From contig VZRN01001158.1 in the NCBI GenBank assembly GCA_013397935.1, positions 779,396-843,395 on the forward strand: a DNA stretch of 64,000 nt. Reading direction: 5' to 3'. Made by a program: the position numbers and the translations under genes. Position 1 is the stretch's first letter. Each line of letters starts with the position of its first letter. The notes under the pieces were generated by a model. The model saw only the letters and a program-made list of their open reading frames with translations, ran no database searches and was not told the origin of the DNA. Source of the DNA: Dasyornis broadbenti (lineage: Eukaryota; Chordata; Aves; Passeriformes; Dasyornithidae). This document shows, piece by piece, positions 38,530 to 51,981 of the stretch.

Positions 38530-41500
38530 CTCAGGAGAGCCCTTAACTCCTGCCCTTTCTCGTCTGCTGCCCTTTGGCCACTGAGCTGCTGCCTCTTTGT
38601 TCTCGGCTTTCCCCCTTTGTACACCCCCACCCTTCTCTGAGAAAAATCAACATTTGCCTCGCAGAGCCTGGCAAACAGGAGGAGTCTGTATTCCATCCCG
38701 ATGGCAGCCCCAGGCTTGCAGGGCTCCCGTGATAAATCCAGTGGCATTTGTTACCAGGGGGACTCTCTGAAACACAAGTTTGGGAGTTCTGTGTGTGTGA
38801 AACGAGCAGGGAAGCAGTGAACAGTCACTGAGCAAATGCTGGTGCTGAGAAAAACACGTGGGTTGCACTGAAGTTATAAGAATATGGCAGGAAATTGGTT
38901 TAAAATCTTAGTAAGCATGATGTTTTGATTTTATTTTGTTTTGAATCTGAAGTACCACGTTGCTGCTTCATGTGCTAGAGCTGCACATGGCGCTGGCACA
39001 CAGCAGAGAGCCAGATGCTGAGCTGGGAAGTCTGCACCAGGACTTCTCCGGTGCGGCCACAGCCAGAGCGCTGCAGGCCTGTGCGAGTGGGGAGCAGAGC
39101 TGCAGGGTGGCTCCAGAGTATTTGATCCATATGGAAATACCACACTAGAGTTTTAAAATTCCTTTCCCCTCCTTCAACTCTGCCTGTGATTTTCTCCAGC
39201 TAATCCATGGCCATTGCCGGATGAACCCAAGAAAGTGAGGTGCACTCAGGAGGCTGGAAGCTGTAAATGTTGGGGGGGTTTGGAAGGTGAAGGATGAGTG
39301 GTGATTATTTGTTTTTCCTCTGTTTCCATAGAGCTCTGGGTGCTGAGCCTTATCCCTTGTCCGTTCGGGCTCCTGGGGACTCTTGTGTTATTACTGCTAA
39401 TTAACTTACACATTTCTAGCTTGCTGAAGCTCTTGTGGCAGCTGGCTAATGTAAGAGTTTGATTATTTCCTTCTTTGAGCAAGGATGCGGCTTGGATGGG
39501 TTCAGATGCCTTCCCTCCTTCCCACCCTGGCTGGGATTCTGCAGGTTCTGCAGGAACAAAGGAGATCAGAGCCAAGCTGCTCTTGCCATGGCTTTGCAAG
39601 CTCAAAATCCCCTCTTTTAGCGAAAATGCCACAAGGTAACTGTTCACTGAGTTCCAGTTCTTGGGTCCTGCTTCTCTCTCTCGGATTTTGGCAGATAAGG
39701 AGTGTGAGCAAGGAGTGTGAGTAGCGTGGTGAAGACAGGGTAAATTTAGAGGGACAAGACCCCTCTGAAAATCTGGTCAGCATCAACAGTGAACTGGGAG
39801 GGATTTTAGACTTGACAATGGTTACCAGCTCCATCCCCAACCAGTAGAGCTTCACACGCAGTTTTCTATTCCTACATAAATCCTTTTCCCTTGCTTCCTG
39901 CTGCTGAGTTAAAGAATCCCCTAAGCCAGCAGAGCTGACAACACATACAAAAGGCCTGTTTTTGCAGTCCCTTCCAATTGGTGTGGACACTAGTATTAGA
40001 AATACGCATTTGCATAGGTCATCTGCTGTGGTGACGTGGCATCTTTGCTGCTGCCCGCCTGGATTACTGGAACACTCTGACCAGAAGGATCACAGATGAT
40101 GACTAACACACTTTTCCATATGAAAAACTGCTTGTGCTAATTTTTTTTAGTGCTTTCATGATTGTCCAGCGCACCTCTGAATGAGTATCAGCTGTGAGGA
40201 ATTTGTGGTCAGTAAAGAACAGATGATCATGAGGGGTGATGAAATGATCTTGTTATTTCTATGAAGTGAATATCTGAGGATTGAGCTTACTCACCTCAGA
40301 ATAAGCTTGTGGGGAAAAGGGAGAGTCTCTGCATTGTTTGAAGGCCATTTCAGCTCTTGAACAACTTGCCAAAGGACTTGAGATCACTCCAATGTTTAAT
40401 CTTGACACTGAGATTGAACGTCTCCAAAAAGCCAAGACTTCGTTAAAGCATGAGTTTGAGTTTGTGTTGACCAAATAAAAATGTGTTCTGTGGGTTTTGT
40501 GGGTCAGCCAAAGCAATTTTCTGGCCTTAAGCTTTATGGATACAGCAATTGATTTCCTGAGAATTACTGCAGTTTAATTGGAGCTAACAATTTGAATCAA
40601 GGCCTAAATTTGAGCCAAGATTAAAATGCTGAGTCTCCTGTCACCCTCTACCACCACTTGCAGGACTGGTTCTGCTACCTAACACAGCCCTTTGCTGTGG
40701 CCAGACCACTGCTGGCCTTGGGGAAGCCTTTCGAACATGGCAAACATTGAGACTTCATTCTCACTGCCTCTTATCATCAGCACAGGCCTTTGGAACATTT
40801 TTTTTTAGTTTTAGAATGATTTTTGCACCTGCCAAAAGTCCAGTGTTGTGGTAGGAAGAGATGCATCTTGCTAATGCCAATTTTCCTGTGGTCTCCTTGA
40901 GGGTGGTTTGATATCCAGCCTCGGGCTGGGTTCTTTCTGTGTGTGAACTAATGGCTCCATGTGTTGGTGAGCAGAGCTGTCTGGCCCCAGCTCGCACGGG
41001 AGAGACATGGTTTGGTGGTATTTTAGGCTGTCTGTGCTCGGCCTTTGACCTGAACACAGCTTGTTGGTGCATCCAGGCTGTGCTGGAGAAGGTACTGGAC
41101 CATTCCTGAGTCTGCAGTTGGTGCCCCTTGGCCACAGCATCCCTCCCTCCCTCCCACCAGCATCCCTCCATCCTGCTGAAAGCTCAGTTTTTATGCCAGA
41201 GATATTTGATCCAGAATGAAACCATGCTCTAGGATTGAAGGGTTTTTTCTTTTTCTAGCTGTGCTCAGCTTCTTTGTAAAGAGTTTCTGTTACATAGAAT
41301 CTGGAAAAGCGTCTTTTATTCTTCAGTGCATGTTTCTGATTAGTACTGGAAATGAACATGAATTTTTTCCCTTTTTTTTTTTTTTAACCATATTCCTTTT
41401 GAGGTAAATGTTACTAGTGGATTTGAAGCTAATGGAAGAGAAGCTGTAATTGTGTGATTCACTGGACTCAGAGCAGTAGAGATTCTTCTTTGCTAATCTG

Positions 41501-43329
41501 CAAACAGATGTTCCTCCCTTGCAGGCCCTGGCTTCCCTGAGCCCCTGCGTCCCCAGATGTCTGCAGTGATACCTTCATGTACAGGCTCTATGTCCACAGG
41601 CCGTGTCCTGTGGCAGCATTAAAGCTCTGCAGCTCAGCCTTCAGCAGCTGGAGTGTTGGGGAAGGCACAGAGGCAGTGATTGTGCAGTGTGGATCAACCC
41701 TTGTGTGGGTTTTCCTCCTGCTAACAGCTCCAGGCCTTGTTACTGGTAAGGTCTTCTGCAGTCACTTTTTTAATATCCCCGGAGCTTTTAGAGCCTGTGT
41801 GGGTGAAGCAGGATGAAATGCAACTGCTGAAGGCAATTCTCCTGCCCACTGTCTGGATGGTATCTGTGAAATGGGTAAACCGAGAGAGATTTCACACCCT
41901 GTGCAGTCCTGAGAGTGTAGTGATGGATTTGCACATCCTAACAGGGAGTGGAAAACCCTGTACCAGCCATCAGCACTCATGCCTGAGCAGGGGAAAGTGC
42001 CATCCTTGCTGTCCTTTATATCCTCCTCAGCTGACAGCAGGATGGCCTGAGGAGATGGCAAAGGTCAGGATGGGATGGAGGATGTAGGGCTGGGGGTCTG
42101 CAGTGCACAGGGGGTGCAGGTCCTGCCCTGGAGGGTCAACTCTGCCAGCCTTTGCTCTAAAAGCTGCTGGTGGTGTGTAGGTGCCGTAACACCTCGGAAG
42201 GGCTGTTCTGCTGAGGAATCCCCCACAAACCCTAACCTACCCAAACCATAACCCAGAGCTGAACTCCAGAGATGGCTCCGTGATTTGGCCCAGAGCCGTA
42301 CGCCCCAGGAAGCCAGGAGTGTGGATATGTCCAGAGGAGGAAACTGTTACTGGAGGGAGACATCTCCAGTGCTGTCTGGACACCCTGCTGTGCTGTGTTG
42401 GGTGAAGAAGGAAGCTGCATTATCTGATCTCAGACCCTGCAGGAAATGTGTGTAACAGAAGCAAGGCCCACGCTGGCTGCTCAGATGAGCTGGTGCCACT
42501 CTGCTGACTGCAGCACAGTGTGGCATGGCTCCTGCTGGGTCTGGCCCCTCCCTTTCCATCACCACCTTTGTTTGGCTTGGGTTCTTCTGTTTGTTTGCTT
42601 TTTGTTTTTACCGGACTGCGTAGAGAGAGCGAGTTCCTGAGTTGCATCCTCCTTTGTTTGTCCTCACTGAGCGGTTTCTGTTGATAATGGGAATTGCTCG
42701 TTTTTCCTTTTAAATTTTACATCATGTGAGTGCAGCAGCATGGATTGCTTACTGTGAGGAGAAAATCAGTCTCACATGGGCTCTCTCATTACTACTGTAT
42801 GTGTCCAGAAGATTTGGGTGTATCATCAAAAAACTCTTATGTGTCTTAGAGAATGTACGCGTTGACTTCATTGGAGATGAACATCTCTGGCGGTTCCCTG
42901 GTTAGCTCTAGGTCCGGATTCAGCCAACTCAGCTAGAAAAGTCACACTGGACATTTCTCCAGACAAGCTAGATTCCATCCCCCTGCTGCCCTGTACTGTC
43001 TGCATCTTCTGCATCAGTGTGAGCACCCAGAAGGTGCTCCCATTTCAGTACTGGAATGGGAGACATCCATCATGTGTTACATCAGCAGCTGCAAGAAGCA
43101 CGAAACAGTAGAAAATTTGGTCCAATGTTGTCTGGAGGGAGTGATTTAAATGTGAGCCTCACACTGACACAGTTGTAGGAGCAATTCTGGACTTTCTCAG
43201 TTCTGAAGGAGACTTCAGTGAAGTCCAGAGGTTTTGGGTGCTGCTGCCGCTCTGCTGGGCCATATGGCCCCAGTCCGTGGATCTGGAGGGAATTAGTCAT
43301 TGACTGTAAAATGTGAAAAAATATTGCTC

Positions 43330-43565
43330 AGCGAGTGAGCCAAGGTGAGGCGGAGCCGGGCTTTGTCCTGCTGAGGCACATCCGCTGGGTTCAATGAACC
43401 CCTCTTGGATTCACTGATGTTTGACTGTTGGGCTCTTCCGTTCTGAATTAGTTCTGCTGGGAATAAGTGGAAGAATTCCTAATTTCAGCTAAATAAAGCG
43501 CATCGCATTATGGTTCTTGGTCCAGCGCGCTACAACGTATTTCCAGTGTGACTTGAGGACATTTG
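43330..43565. promoter_or_regulatory. CpG-retaining patch in intron 1
   Basis: About ten CpG occur in 230 bases of otherwise CpG-poor intron (ggcggagccggg, tccgctggg, agcgcatcgcatt, cagcgcgctac). An aataaa word precedes the last part. It could be an unmethylated regulatory element or a remnant of an LTR that I cannot place. Confidence 0.25.
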
Positions 43566-45161
43566 AACAGTGTTGAGAGGGGAGGCTCACAGACACTGTG
43601 TCTGCGGTTGGAAATGTTTGATTTTCATTTCACAGCTCAGACGTGGGGCTCAAACTGCTGCTTCCAGCTTTTAAATAGAGGTAACTCCAAAACCCACTCA
43701 GCAGCTGATGCTCTCTGGTCCTGCCCACTCCGTCGGCTTCCTGGCAGTGTGTTCACAGCAGCATATTTTTAGCTGTTGTTTTCTCATTATTTATTTTATT
43801 TTTTGCCAGATCTTCTCTCCTTGCTTTGCCAGGCTGCCAGATTTCCCTGCTGTTTATCTGCTTTCTAGGACTTTATCTGGATCCTCCCTCAGTGGAGGGG
43901 CAGTGGGGCAGCACAGATAGCAAGCTTGGCTCAGACTCTGCAACTCTCCCTCTTTTTTCCAGATTCTCTATTAAGGTATTGCTCAGCCTGGATAAATTTC
44001 GTGTTTGCTCCTCATTTTCCCTTTGTCTGAGAGGGGATTAACAACATTATTATGTATTATTAGTGCTGTTAACAGGCATTGAAGAAACAGCTGTCAGAAG
44101 AAAACTCCTCCTAATGCTGCCTCCAACACACAGCAAATCAATTCAGCTTGGCCACCCTTTGGAAAAAGGTGTGAATGGTAATTCCAGCTCCCCAGAGAAA
44201 ACCTGGGAGACAGGGCACATAAACAAATTCTCAGAAAGGTTTGCACAAAAGCCACAGGCTTAGCCACGGCATGGATGCTCTGATGGCTGTGCTGTGCTGG
44301 ATGCTCCAAGTCCTGTGTGTGTTTTTCCACTGGAGTGGTTGCTAAAGGGAATAAAGCCTGTTTCCTATACACAATCCTGTCCAAGCTTGTAAGCTCCTCG
44401 TTCAGCTTCCGTCCTGGATTGCCGCAGACTGAATGAAGCCTTTGAACATGAAAGGCTGTTTTAACCAACTCAGCATGGCTGCATATCTGCATTCCTCGGC
44501 CTGCCACCCATAAGGGATGATTTTCTCTGGTTTTTGAGCAATTCTGAAAGCTGGATTTCAACACTGCACCTTGCCTGCATGGAAGGAACACAGAGAGAGG
44601 TGTTCTCTCTCTGCAAGGAGCAGAGCCAGGATGGGACTGCTGTTGCAGCCTGGCTCAAGAAGAGTTGTTTAAAAATCTGTTCTGCAGAGGAAATATGGCT
44701 TTTTGCTCTTGCTAGCATCCAAAGTAGTAGACATCTAGAGAGGAGAAGATAATTAAGAAAAGGATTCAGGGACTGGGTTTAATAGCAAAAGTATGTTTAA
44801 AATTTATAATGCTGGTTATAACGCACAAGTTACGAGAAGCTTCAGCCTTGTCCTGCTGTCAGTGATGGAAAGTGAGGCTGAGTGATGGGTGTGACAACAA
44901 CCTGCCCTGTTGCAATGCAGGTAAAGCTCTCAAGCAGACAGACTGGGTGTTCACGAGTGTGGGTGGACAGCCCTGGCTCTATTTTTGGCTCTTTGGGGGC
45001 AGAACCGAGCGGGGGGACAGCTCTGGGTGGTGCTGCCCATGGGTTCTCCCTGCGTCACCCTTTCCCAGGACCAGCCCTGTGGTTCAACCACATCACGTTG
45101 TAGGCACAGAGACTTTTTATGTTAGGAAAGCAAAGGGAGAGAGCAAACACACGTATGTGCA

Positions 45162-45264
45162 TATATATATATATGTATAAATATATATATATAAATATAN
45201 NNCCTCTATCCCAGGGCTTACTGCTATGAAAGTTTTCCTGCTGTTTATATATATATATATTGTT
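45162..45264. repeat. AT microsatellites flanking a 3-N gap
   Basis: Alternating (AT)n runs with taaata interruptions lie at about 45162-45199. They are followed by NNN at 45200-45202 and a second (TA)n run at about 45246-45260. The gap is probably a microsatellite length ambiguity. Confidence 0.9.
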
Positions 45265-46624
45265 TTTTTTAATATATTTTTTTCTCGTATGATGCACTCT
45301 TCTAGCTGACAAGGTTTGTAAGATTGTGACTGTGTTACAAATGACAGTTTAGGGGTGTTTTGCAGATTAAATTGGTGCTGTTTTAATCCCTTTGCTTCTT
45401 GTCCAACAGATCTGGTAGATGGTGAGAAGTTAAATAATATAATTGAACAACATCACCACCCCCAAATCCTGTGAGTTTCTTACCTGTTTGCAGGTAGAAA
45501 TCCTGACCCAAGGTTCTTTTGTTCTAAGGCAGCGTTTGTAGTGAGCCAAGGAGCTTCTGCGGCTTGGCAGCTCCAGCTTCTGGTGCCCGAGATGATGGAC
45601 CCTGTCCTGGAGCTGGTGTCCATTCTGGACATCGTCCTGCTCCTCCAGCAGGACCTACCAGAGACTGGGCAGCTACCAGACCTTCTGGGAATCTCCATAC
45701 CAGGACATCATAATGTCTGGGGAGATTTCAGGATATAGCATCCCACCTGAGGTGGTTCACTGACTTTATTGTGGCCACTTTAATTGTGGTTAAAAAAGAG
45801 AAGCTGAGACACTGACCCATGTACAGTTTCAGCAGATGGTTACGTTTTAACTAAATGGGAATTCTTGGAAATTTAAGCGGTATTCAGGTTCTTGCTGAGT
45901 TTCTCAATTTACGGGGAAGCGAGTTTTGTGGCAATCATCATTTTACAAATAGACAGCTGGGATGGCAGAGAAATTAAAGAAATTGCTGATGGGTTAGAAA
46001 TGCTGTCGTAGTCAGCAGGTCCCACTGGCTTGCCTGGAGTCTGGGAGGCAGGTAGGCACCTGGGAATTCCTGGTGGCTCTCTGAAATGGGTATGGGAGTG
46101 GAGGTGCCTTCCATGTTCCAGCTGCTCTGACCCCACAGCAGGGTTCACATACACGATGTATTCCTGGGATGCTGGGTGCAATCCATCCAGAGAGGAGTCT
46201 CTCTAAGTGCAGGACACATGCAAATCCTTAAGTTCCTGTGCTCCCCTCTCCCAGAAAGGAAGCCTGTCTCAGGAAGTGCTGCACTTCTCTCTAGGATAAA
46301 AATATCCTGGAGCAAGAGGTGAACGTGAGTGCCCCACATAATGATTTCAAAAGTTCCCTCTGGAGTTTCTGGAAACCCTAAATACATTTGTGGGTTTGAG
46401 GTGTTTGGATAATAATGTTTGACATCTTCAGGGGAAGGTGGAGGTCTCCCCTCAGATGTTTTTTGGTTAAAGTAACGCATAACACTCCTTGGATCACAGA
46501 GGTGGTTGTACAGAGCAGATTCCCAACAGAACTGTGCTTTGCCAATTGTAGAGTGATAGCAGGGAGGTAACTCTGCACACCACAGTCACATGGACTCCTT
46601 ATTCAAACCTTCTTCTTGCTTTAG

Positions 46625-46681
46625 GAATCACCCGGACCTCCAGCGGGAGACTTCGGAGGCTCAGCGACCAGACGAGTCCAA
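46625..46681 (+). CDS. SEPTIN9: Septin 9 exon 2, microtubule-binding segment
   Basis: Coding exon of 57 bases used by isoform 1. Read in the frame set by exon 1-alpha it gives GITRTSSGRLRRLSDQTSP plus the first base of the next codon. Human exon 2 encodes GTRTSSGRLRRLGDSSGP (from memory), so the arginine-rich core is conserved and the C-terminal part has changed. The acceptor is ttcttgctttag and the donor is GTAAGT at 46682. The exon starts and ends in phase 1 and is a multiple of three, so it can be skipped without a frameshift. In mammals the first ~25 residues of isoform 1 bind microtubules; the conserved arginines suggest the same here. Unlike the remembered human sequence, the bird exon has a serine after RRL, giving an R-L-R-R-L-S kinase-like site. 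Confidence 0.9.
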
Positions 46682-47585
46682 GTAAGTGTGTGAATTCCTC
46701 TCTTTAAAACTTCCTCATCCCATTTTTCTAAAAAGTGGAAAAGTAGAGGGAATGCAGGAGGCGAAGCAGAAATCACATGTCCTGCCATGGTTTGAAAGGC
46801 AAAGCTTGCTGCTAAAAAATGCAGAGCTCTTTATGCTGAGGAGAGAGAGCAGTATATGCAAAAAACAGAGCAGGGTGCATATATTTTTTAAAAGCCTCAA
46901 CAAACTATGAAAAGAGAGAGAATATAAAATATTCCTTACTGTATAATGGGTCTAGAGACAATAATTAGCAAGCTCCAACCCAGCTCAAGGGATCTAACAC
47001 AGGGCAACAGAAAGCAGGAGTGGCCTGTGGTTGAAATCCAGCTTTAGTCATTAGTAGCTCTTTCAGACTATTCAGCTATTATTTTTTATTGGATGTGCAG
47101 ATTTATGGATTGTAAGTGCTTATGGCTAAATTTACAGCCCTAATTGCACCTTAATGTTTTGGAAGCTGCTGCTGATTGAGAAACACCGCTTTCTTTTTCT
47201 TGAAGAAGGTGTTTCCCAGCCTCAGGAAAGCAGTAGCAGAATTGCCAATTCTTGTGAGTACCTGAGGCCGTATGCTCTGTTTGTGTGTGACACGGGCTTG
47301 GGCTGCCTAGGGACTGCCCATGCTGGTTGTCTGCAAGTGAAAAATGTCACAATTGTCGCCTAAAATATTCCAAGGGAAGCTGAGGCAGCCCAATTCTGGG
47401 TTTTTACTTCTGGCAGCCCTTTTTGCTGGCTGTGTTAGCCCCTCTGATGAGCCGGTACTGCTCCTTGGTTCAAACCCCTGTGGGAAGCATCATGTCTCTA
47501 TATCGAGGTACATCCCAGACATTTTTCTTCATTAGCAGATGCTCTGTTGCCATTGAAATCTTCCTTCATGTTCCCTTCTCTGATG

Positions 47586-47646
47586 TCATAGAATCCTGGA
47601 ATGGTTTGGGTTGGAAGGGACCTTAAAGACCATCTGGTTCCAACCT
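47586..47646 (-). mobile_element. CR1 LINE 3' end, very short
   Basis: tcatagaatcctggaatgg, then tttgggttggaagggacctt and aaagaccatctggttccaac, is the near-consensus CR1 3' terminus in reverse orientation. Only about 60 bases remain, and divergence from the consensus as I remember it is low. Confidence 0.92.
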
Positions 47647-49223
47647 GGATGACCTCCCCTTGGCATTGCTGCCTCATTTTCTCTGCTGCTTGTTGCCTCT
47701 GCTGCCTGTCCCCTGCAAAACCCCACTCTCCTCCTCAGCACCCTGCTCTGGCCACACTTGGTTCAGGTTTTATCTGCTCCTGTCCCCTTGGTCTCTCTGT
47801 CACTCAGTTGCTCCCTCCGGGCTCGATCTGCTGTTTCAATTCATCTTCTCAGCCCTCATATCCTGCCTCAGCTCCCAGATGTACTTATCAAAACAGTGGT
47901 TTCCAGCTTTTCCCTCAGCGTGGGTGGCAGCAGAATGGGGATGCCTTCCTGGAGCTTTGCTGGATGCAGGCATCAGCTCGTGTGGGATGGGGATTAGTCA
48001 TGGATGTCTGGTTAAACATGCACTTAAACACCCTGGGAGCTGTAACACTGCCTGCCTGGTCCTAATTAACACTGGTGACCAGCACAGGTACAGGTATTTA
48101 TGGCAGAGAGGACGGGGGACAGGGGTTGGCATGCTGTGGCACATGTCCTGCTGCTGGGACAATTCTTGCTTGGCATCTGGAGCTCCACGGCCTTGCACCA
48201 TCATCACCATCAGCGGGAGGATGGAACTATGGTCAGAGTAGGCCGCTGCACCCCAAACTGATGTCAAGTGGCAGTAAAAATGCACTGAGTGATCATTTTG
48301 GGGGAGTCTCAGTGCTAAAGCTTCATGACAGCAAGAGGCCAGGCCAGAAGAACTGAGCTGCATTTTAAAGCTGATGCTTCAAATCTCGGCCACCAGTGCA
48401 GAGCTGGTAGTTTTGAACTGAAGTGTGTATTTATCTTGTGCATATGCACAAACAAAGCTGCTGCCTCAGCCCTGGCACCGCCTGTTCTCATGTACATATG
48501 TCCGAGGACAGAAGGGGGAATTGGTGCAGCTCCAAAGGGAACTGGGGTGTAGGGAATCCGCATTGACAGACACAGCATATTTGTTCAAGCTTGTTTTCCT
48601 TAGATTCTAATTATATACTTTTCCACTTTTCTGGTGAGAGACCTTGTAAATTTTAATTTTTTTTTTTTTCAAGTTAAAAAATCAAATGAGCAGTTCAGTC
48701 CTTCAGTTTACATTGCAGTAAATATTTATGACTCCATATAACTACAGCTCAATTTCCCCTTGTTTCAGGTCCAAATTTTCCCCTGCGCACATCTGGCCTT
48801 GCACCCAGAAGCTTTTACTCCTGTAAAAGATAAATTGGGGTTGGGATGACTGAGCAGTGGCTGCAAGTGAAGCATTGCAGGAGGGGCTCGGTTGCTTTGG
48901 GCTCTTTGCCACCCTAAACAAAGAAAGTGGTGACATGCGTTTGCGTAGCTACCAACCCTTGGGATCCAGAGAGCTCCACGGGCAGGCTCCACGTGTTGCC
49001 TTGGGGTGTTCCGTGAGGGTAGGGACCTGCAGAATCGATGTTGACCTCTTTTGGAAACTTCATTCTGTGAGCCAAATTTTCTTTCCCCTCTGGAAGTGGC
49101 TGTGTGGCATTGGTATCCAACAGTGCTCAGTGGGCAGCAGTTCCAGGGCTTTGGGGCTATGGTGTTGGTTTTGTACAAACCTGCTGTGTAGTCCCAGGTA
49201 AGCCCCAGGGCTGGGATTCAGAA

Positions 49224-49787
49224 GTCCCTGTCCAGCTCTCCTGGAGCCCCTTTAGGCCCTGGAAGGGGCTCTGAGGTCTCCCTGGAGCCTTCTCTTCACC
49301 ACATGAACACCCCCAGCTCTCCCAGCCTGGCTCCAGAGCAGAGGAGCTCCAGCCCCTGGAGCATCTCTGTGGCCTCCTTGGGACTCGCTCCAGCAGCTCC
49401 ACGTCCTTTTTGTATTGAAGGTCCCCCAGCTGGAGGCAGTACTGCAGGGGTGGGTCTCAGGAGAGTGGAACAGAGGGGCAGAATCCCCTCCCTCAACCTG
49501 CTGGTCACAATTCTTGCACTCCAGCCCAGGACGTGTTTGTCTTTTTGGGCCAGGAGTTCACATTGCTGGGTTCTTTTGGAGCTCCTCGACAATAAACACC
49601 CAAAGTCCTCCCCAGGATTATTCTTGATCCCTTCTCTGCCCAGCCTGTGCTTGGGGTTGCCCTGACCCAGGTGCAGGACATTGCCCTTGGTCCTGTTGAA
49701 CTTCATGAGGGTCACATGGGCCCATCTCTCCAGACTATCCAGGTCGCTCTGGATTGTATCCCATCCCTTCAGCGTGCTGACTGCATG
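49224..49787 (-). mobile_element. CR1 LINE with decayed reverse transcriptase C-terminus
   Basis: Minus-strand CR1 fragment covering the end of ORF2 and the 3' UTR. Read on the minus strand it gives the recognisable end of the CR1 reverse transcriptase: MKFNRTKGNVLHLGQGNP, then QQCELLAQKDKHVLG, REGILPLCSTLLRP and MLQGLEL. Frameshifts and losses break it (the usual LxxYCVQFWAP segment is scrambled). It is a dead, 5'-truncated copy. Its 3' UTR is nearly identical over about 65 bases to that of the copy at 54.8 kb, so both belong to one subfamily. Confidence 0.92.
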
Positions 49788-51740
49788 AGTTAGGAATGGC
49801 GTGTCAGGGAAGTTACTCCCAGTTCATTTTCCTACAACTGTACCTAATGAATTTGAAGGAGAGAAATATTTGCTGGCATTTGCCATGTGGAGCAGTGGTG
49901 TGTTCCCCATTCAGCCAGAAAACAGCCCAGAGCAGCTGGAGTGGAAGGAATCGGGATCATGTTCCTCTCAGGCAGCCAGCTGTGCTCAGGACTTTGATTT
50001 GTTTCCAGGCTAAAACTCAGTTTTTGCTGAAGAGGAAGGAACTTCCCTGGCAAGGGTAATACAGGAGAGGGTCCATAAAAAGGTAGAGTTTACTGATTTA
50101 GCTAAAATAGCATATTTTTCTGTGTAGGTGAACGCAGGGAGGACGATGCCTTCCAGCTGTGTTTCGGCAGCACTGCTCTCACCCAGTGCTATTTGTGGCT
50201 CAGGTGCTTTGTTAACGAGAGGTCCCAAAGGGGTGGCAGGGGAAGCAGGTGCCTCAGCTTTCCTGTTTCAGCCTTTGTATGGCTGCGAGGCTGCCTGGAG
50301 CAGGGGCAGCCTGCCAGGGCCAGGGCGGGCGCGGCTCTTCCATCCAAAAAGCAAGAGCACAGTGGCCCCATTTCTGCCTCATCAGCAGCTGGCTGTGGAT
50401 CAGCCACAACTTGCCTTGGCGCTTTTTGGAAATGCAGGGCATAATTTGGAGAGGCAGGAAGTTAAGGCCAGTTCTCTGGGCCTTAGAAAGGGGCACTCAC
50501 TGGTGTCATGAAAGCTTTGCTGGGACAGCTTATCTCGTACTGTCTAAATGCTTCTCTTGGGTGTAAAGTGGGGAGACTCCCATGCCAGATGTTGTTTGCA
50601 CCAACTCAAGCCCCTTGTTCACACATTATGTTGGTAAATGGTCCAGAAGGCGCAGCGAGTGGACCAGTGTGGGGTGGGGATGCAGGAGGAGGGAGGTGGT
50701 TCAAAGGTGCTGGTTTGAGCCTGTGAGCTTCTGCTCAGGGCACAAGCTCTAGAACTCCTCTGACCCTGATGTTACTGCACTGCCACACTGCCCGGGGCAC
50801 CCAGGAGGTCTCTGGTACCTGGGATTAATAAAAATGAAAAGATCATAGTCTTACGTGAAAATTTCAACAAGATGGGCACAGATAATTCCTGTCTTATTTG
50901 GTTTTTCCCTGATCAAGCCTTGCATTTTCCCTTTAATAGTTATGGATGTTCCTATTTTGTAGCTGGGGAAAACAGAGCAGCACATAATCTGAAAGCTGTG
51001 CCTTGAACACTGCTTGTGAATCTGGGGATCCTTCCCCACAGGCACTGAAATGGGAAGATGTGAGGCCAGGTGGGTGGAAGAGCTGAACACGTGTCGCTGT
51101 GGGCACAGTTTAAATTGGCATCATCACTTTAACAGGGACAGCAGGATTTCAGCAGGGTTCACTAATTTGGAATGCTCCAAATTCATGGTAGATATGACAA
51201 TAGATCTTGCTGTTTCCACCTCTTGACTTAGTACCTTGCCCTGAGGACCATCTCCTCTCTTTGTACCTGGAATCTGTAAGAGGCCAAGTCTACAAACTGG
51301 TTTCTGCGAGGCTGTGGGTTAACCAGAACTGCGGAGAGAAACAAAAGGACTGTCAGGAGCCAGGGGCTCCCCAGTGGAGCGTGCATGATGGCTGTTACAT
51401 AAGTGAATTCAGAGCGCTATAAAAACCATTAGGTGTGTGAGGGGTTTTTCCTCAGGGGAATGATGTCAGAACTGTCACACATCTGCAGCTCAGACATGGC
51501 ACCGCCACTCACAGCACCACGTGTCAGCATGGGATCTGAGCAAACTGAGCTTGAGAACCTCTTATTAACCTTGGTCCGGCCCTTCAGCTTGTCCTGCATC
51601 TGTCTGTAGCTGCCTGCTGGCATCCTGGGAGCCAGGCCGGGAGTGTAGCACTTTGGATCCAGCTGGAAGCTGGGGGGCTGCACAGCTTCTCTCTGCAGTG
51701 TGATGTCAGCGTCTCTCTGATTATGCGGTGAAATGTCCTC

Positions 51741-51981
51741 AAGTTGCACCAGGGGTGGTTTAGATTAGACATTAGGGAAAATTCTTCACTGGAAGGGCGG
51801 CCAGGCAGTAGAACAGGCTGCCCAAGGAAGTGTGCCATCCCTGGAAGTGTTCAAAAGTCGTGTGGGTGTGGCACTCAATGACGTGTTTGGTGGTGAACAC
51901 GGCAGTGCTGGGTTAATGGTTGGACTCAATGAACTCTTGGAGTTCTTTCCCAGCCCTAATTATGCTGTGATTCTGTGGTTT
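51741..51981 (+). mobile_element. CR1 LINE 3' fragment
   Basis: Caagttgcaccaggggtgg, tagattagacattagggaaa, gaacaggctgcccaaggaag, catccctggaagtgttc, ggttggactcaatgaac and the tail tgctgtgattctgtgg follow the CR1 3' region in + orientation to its very end. About 240 bases remain. Confidence 0.93.

Larger units (their letters stand above)
22305..46624 (+). other. SEPTIN9: SEPTIN9 intron 1 (24.3 kb)
   Basis: The intron runs from the GTGAGC donor at 22305 to a pyrimidine-rich acceptor (ccttcttcttgctttag) ending at 46624. It is a phase-1 intron. It contains CR1 fragments at about 25.4, 33.5 and 36.3 kb, a 12-bp minisatellite, AT microsatellites with a small gap near 45.2 kb, and several candidate regulatory patches listed separately. 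No nested gene was recognised. The longest open frame, 344 codons at 32227-33261, lies in a GC-rich patch and shows no known domain. Confidence 0.85.

Noticed and set aside
49296..49715. 139-codon frame on - considered as a gene
   Set aside because: It is the decayed C-terminus of the CR1 reverse transcriptase and is reported as part of the transposon instead.
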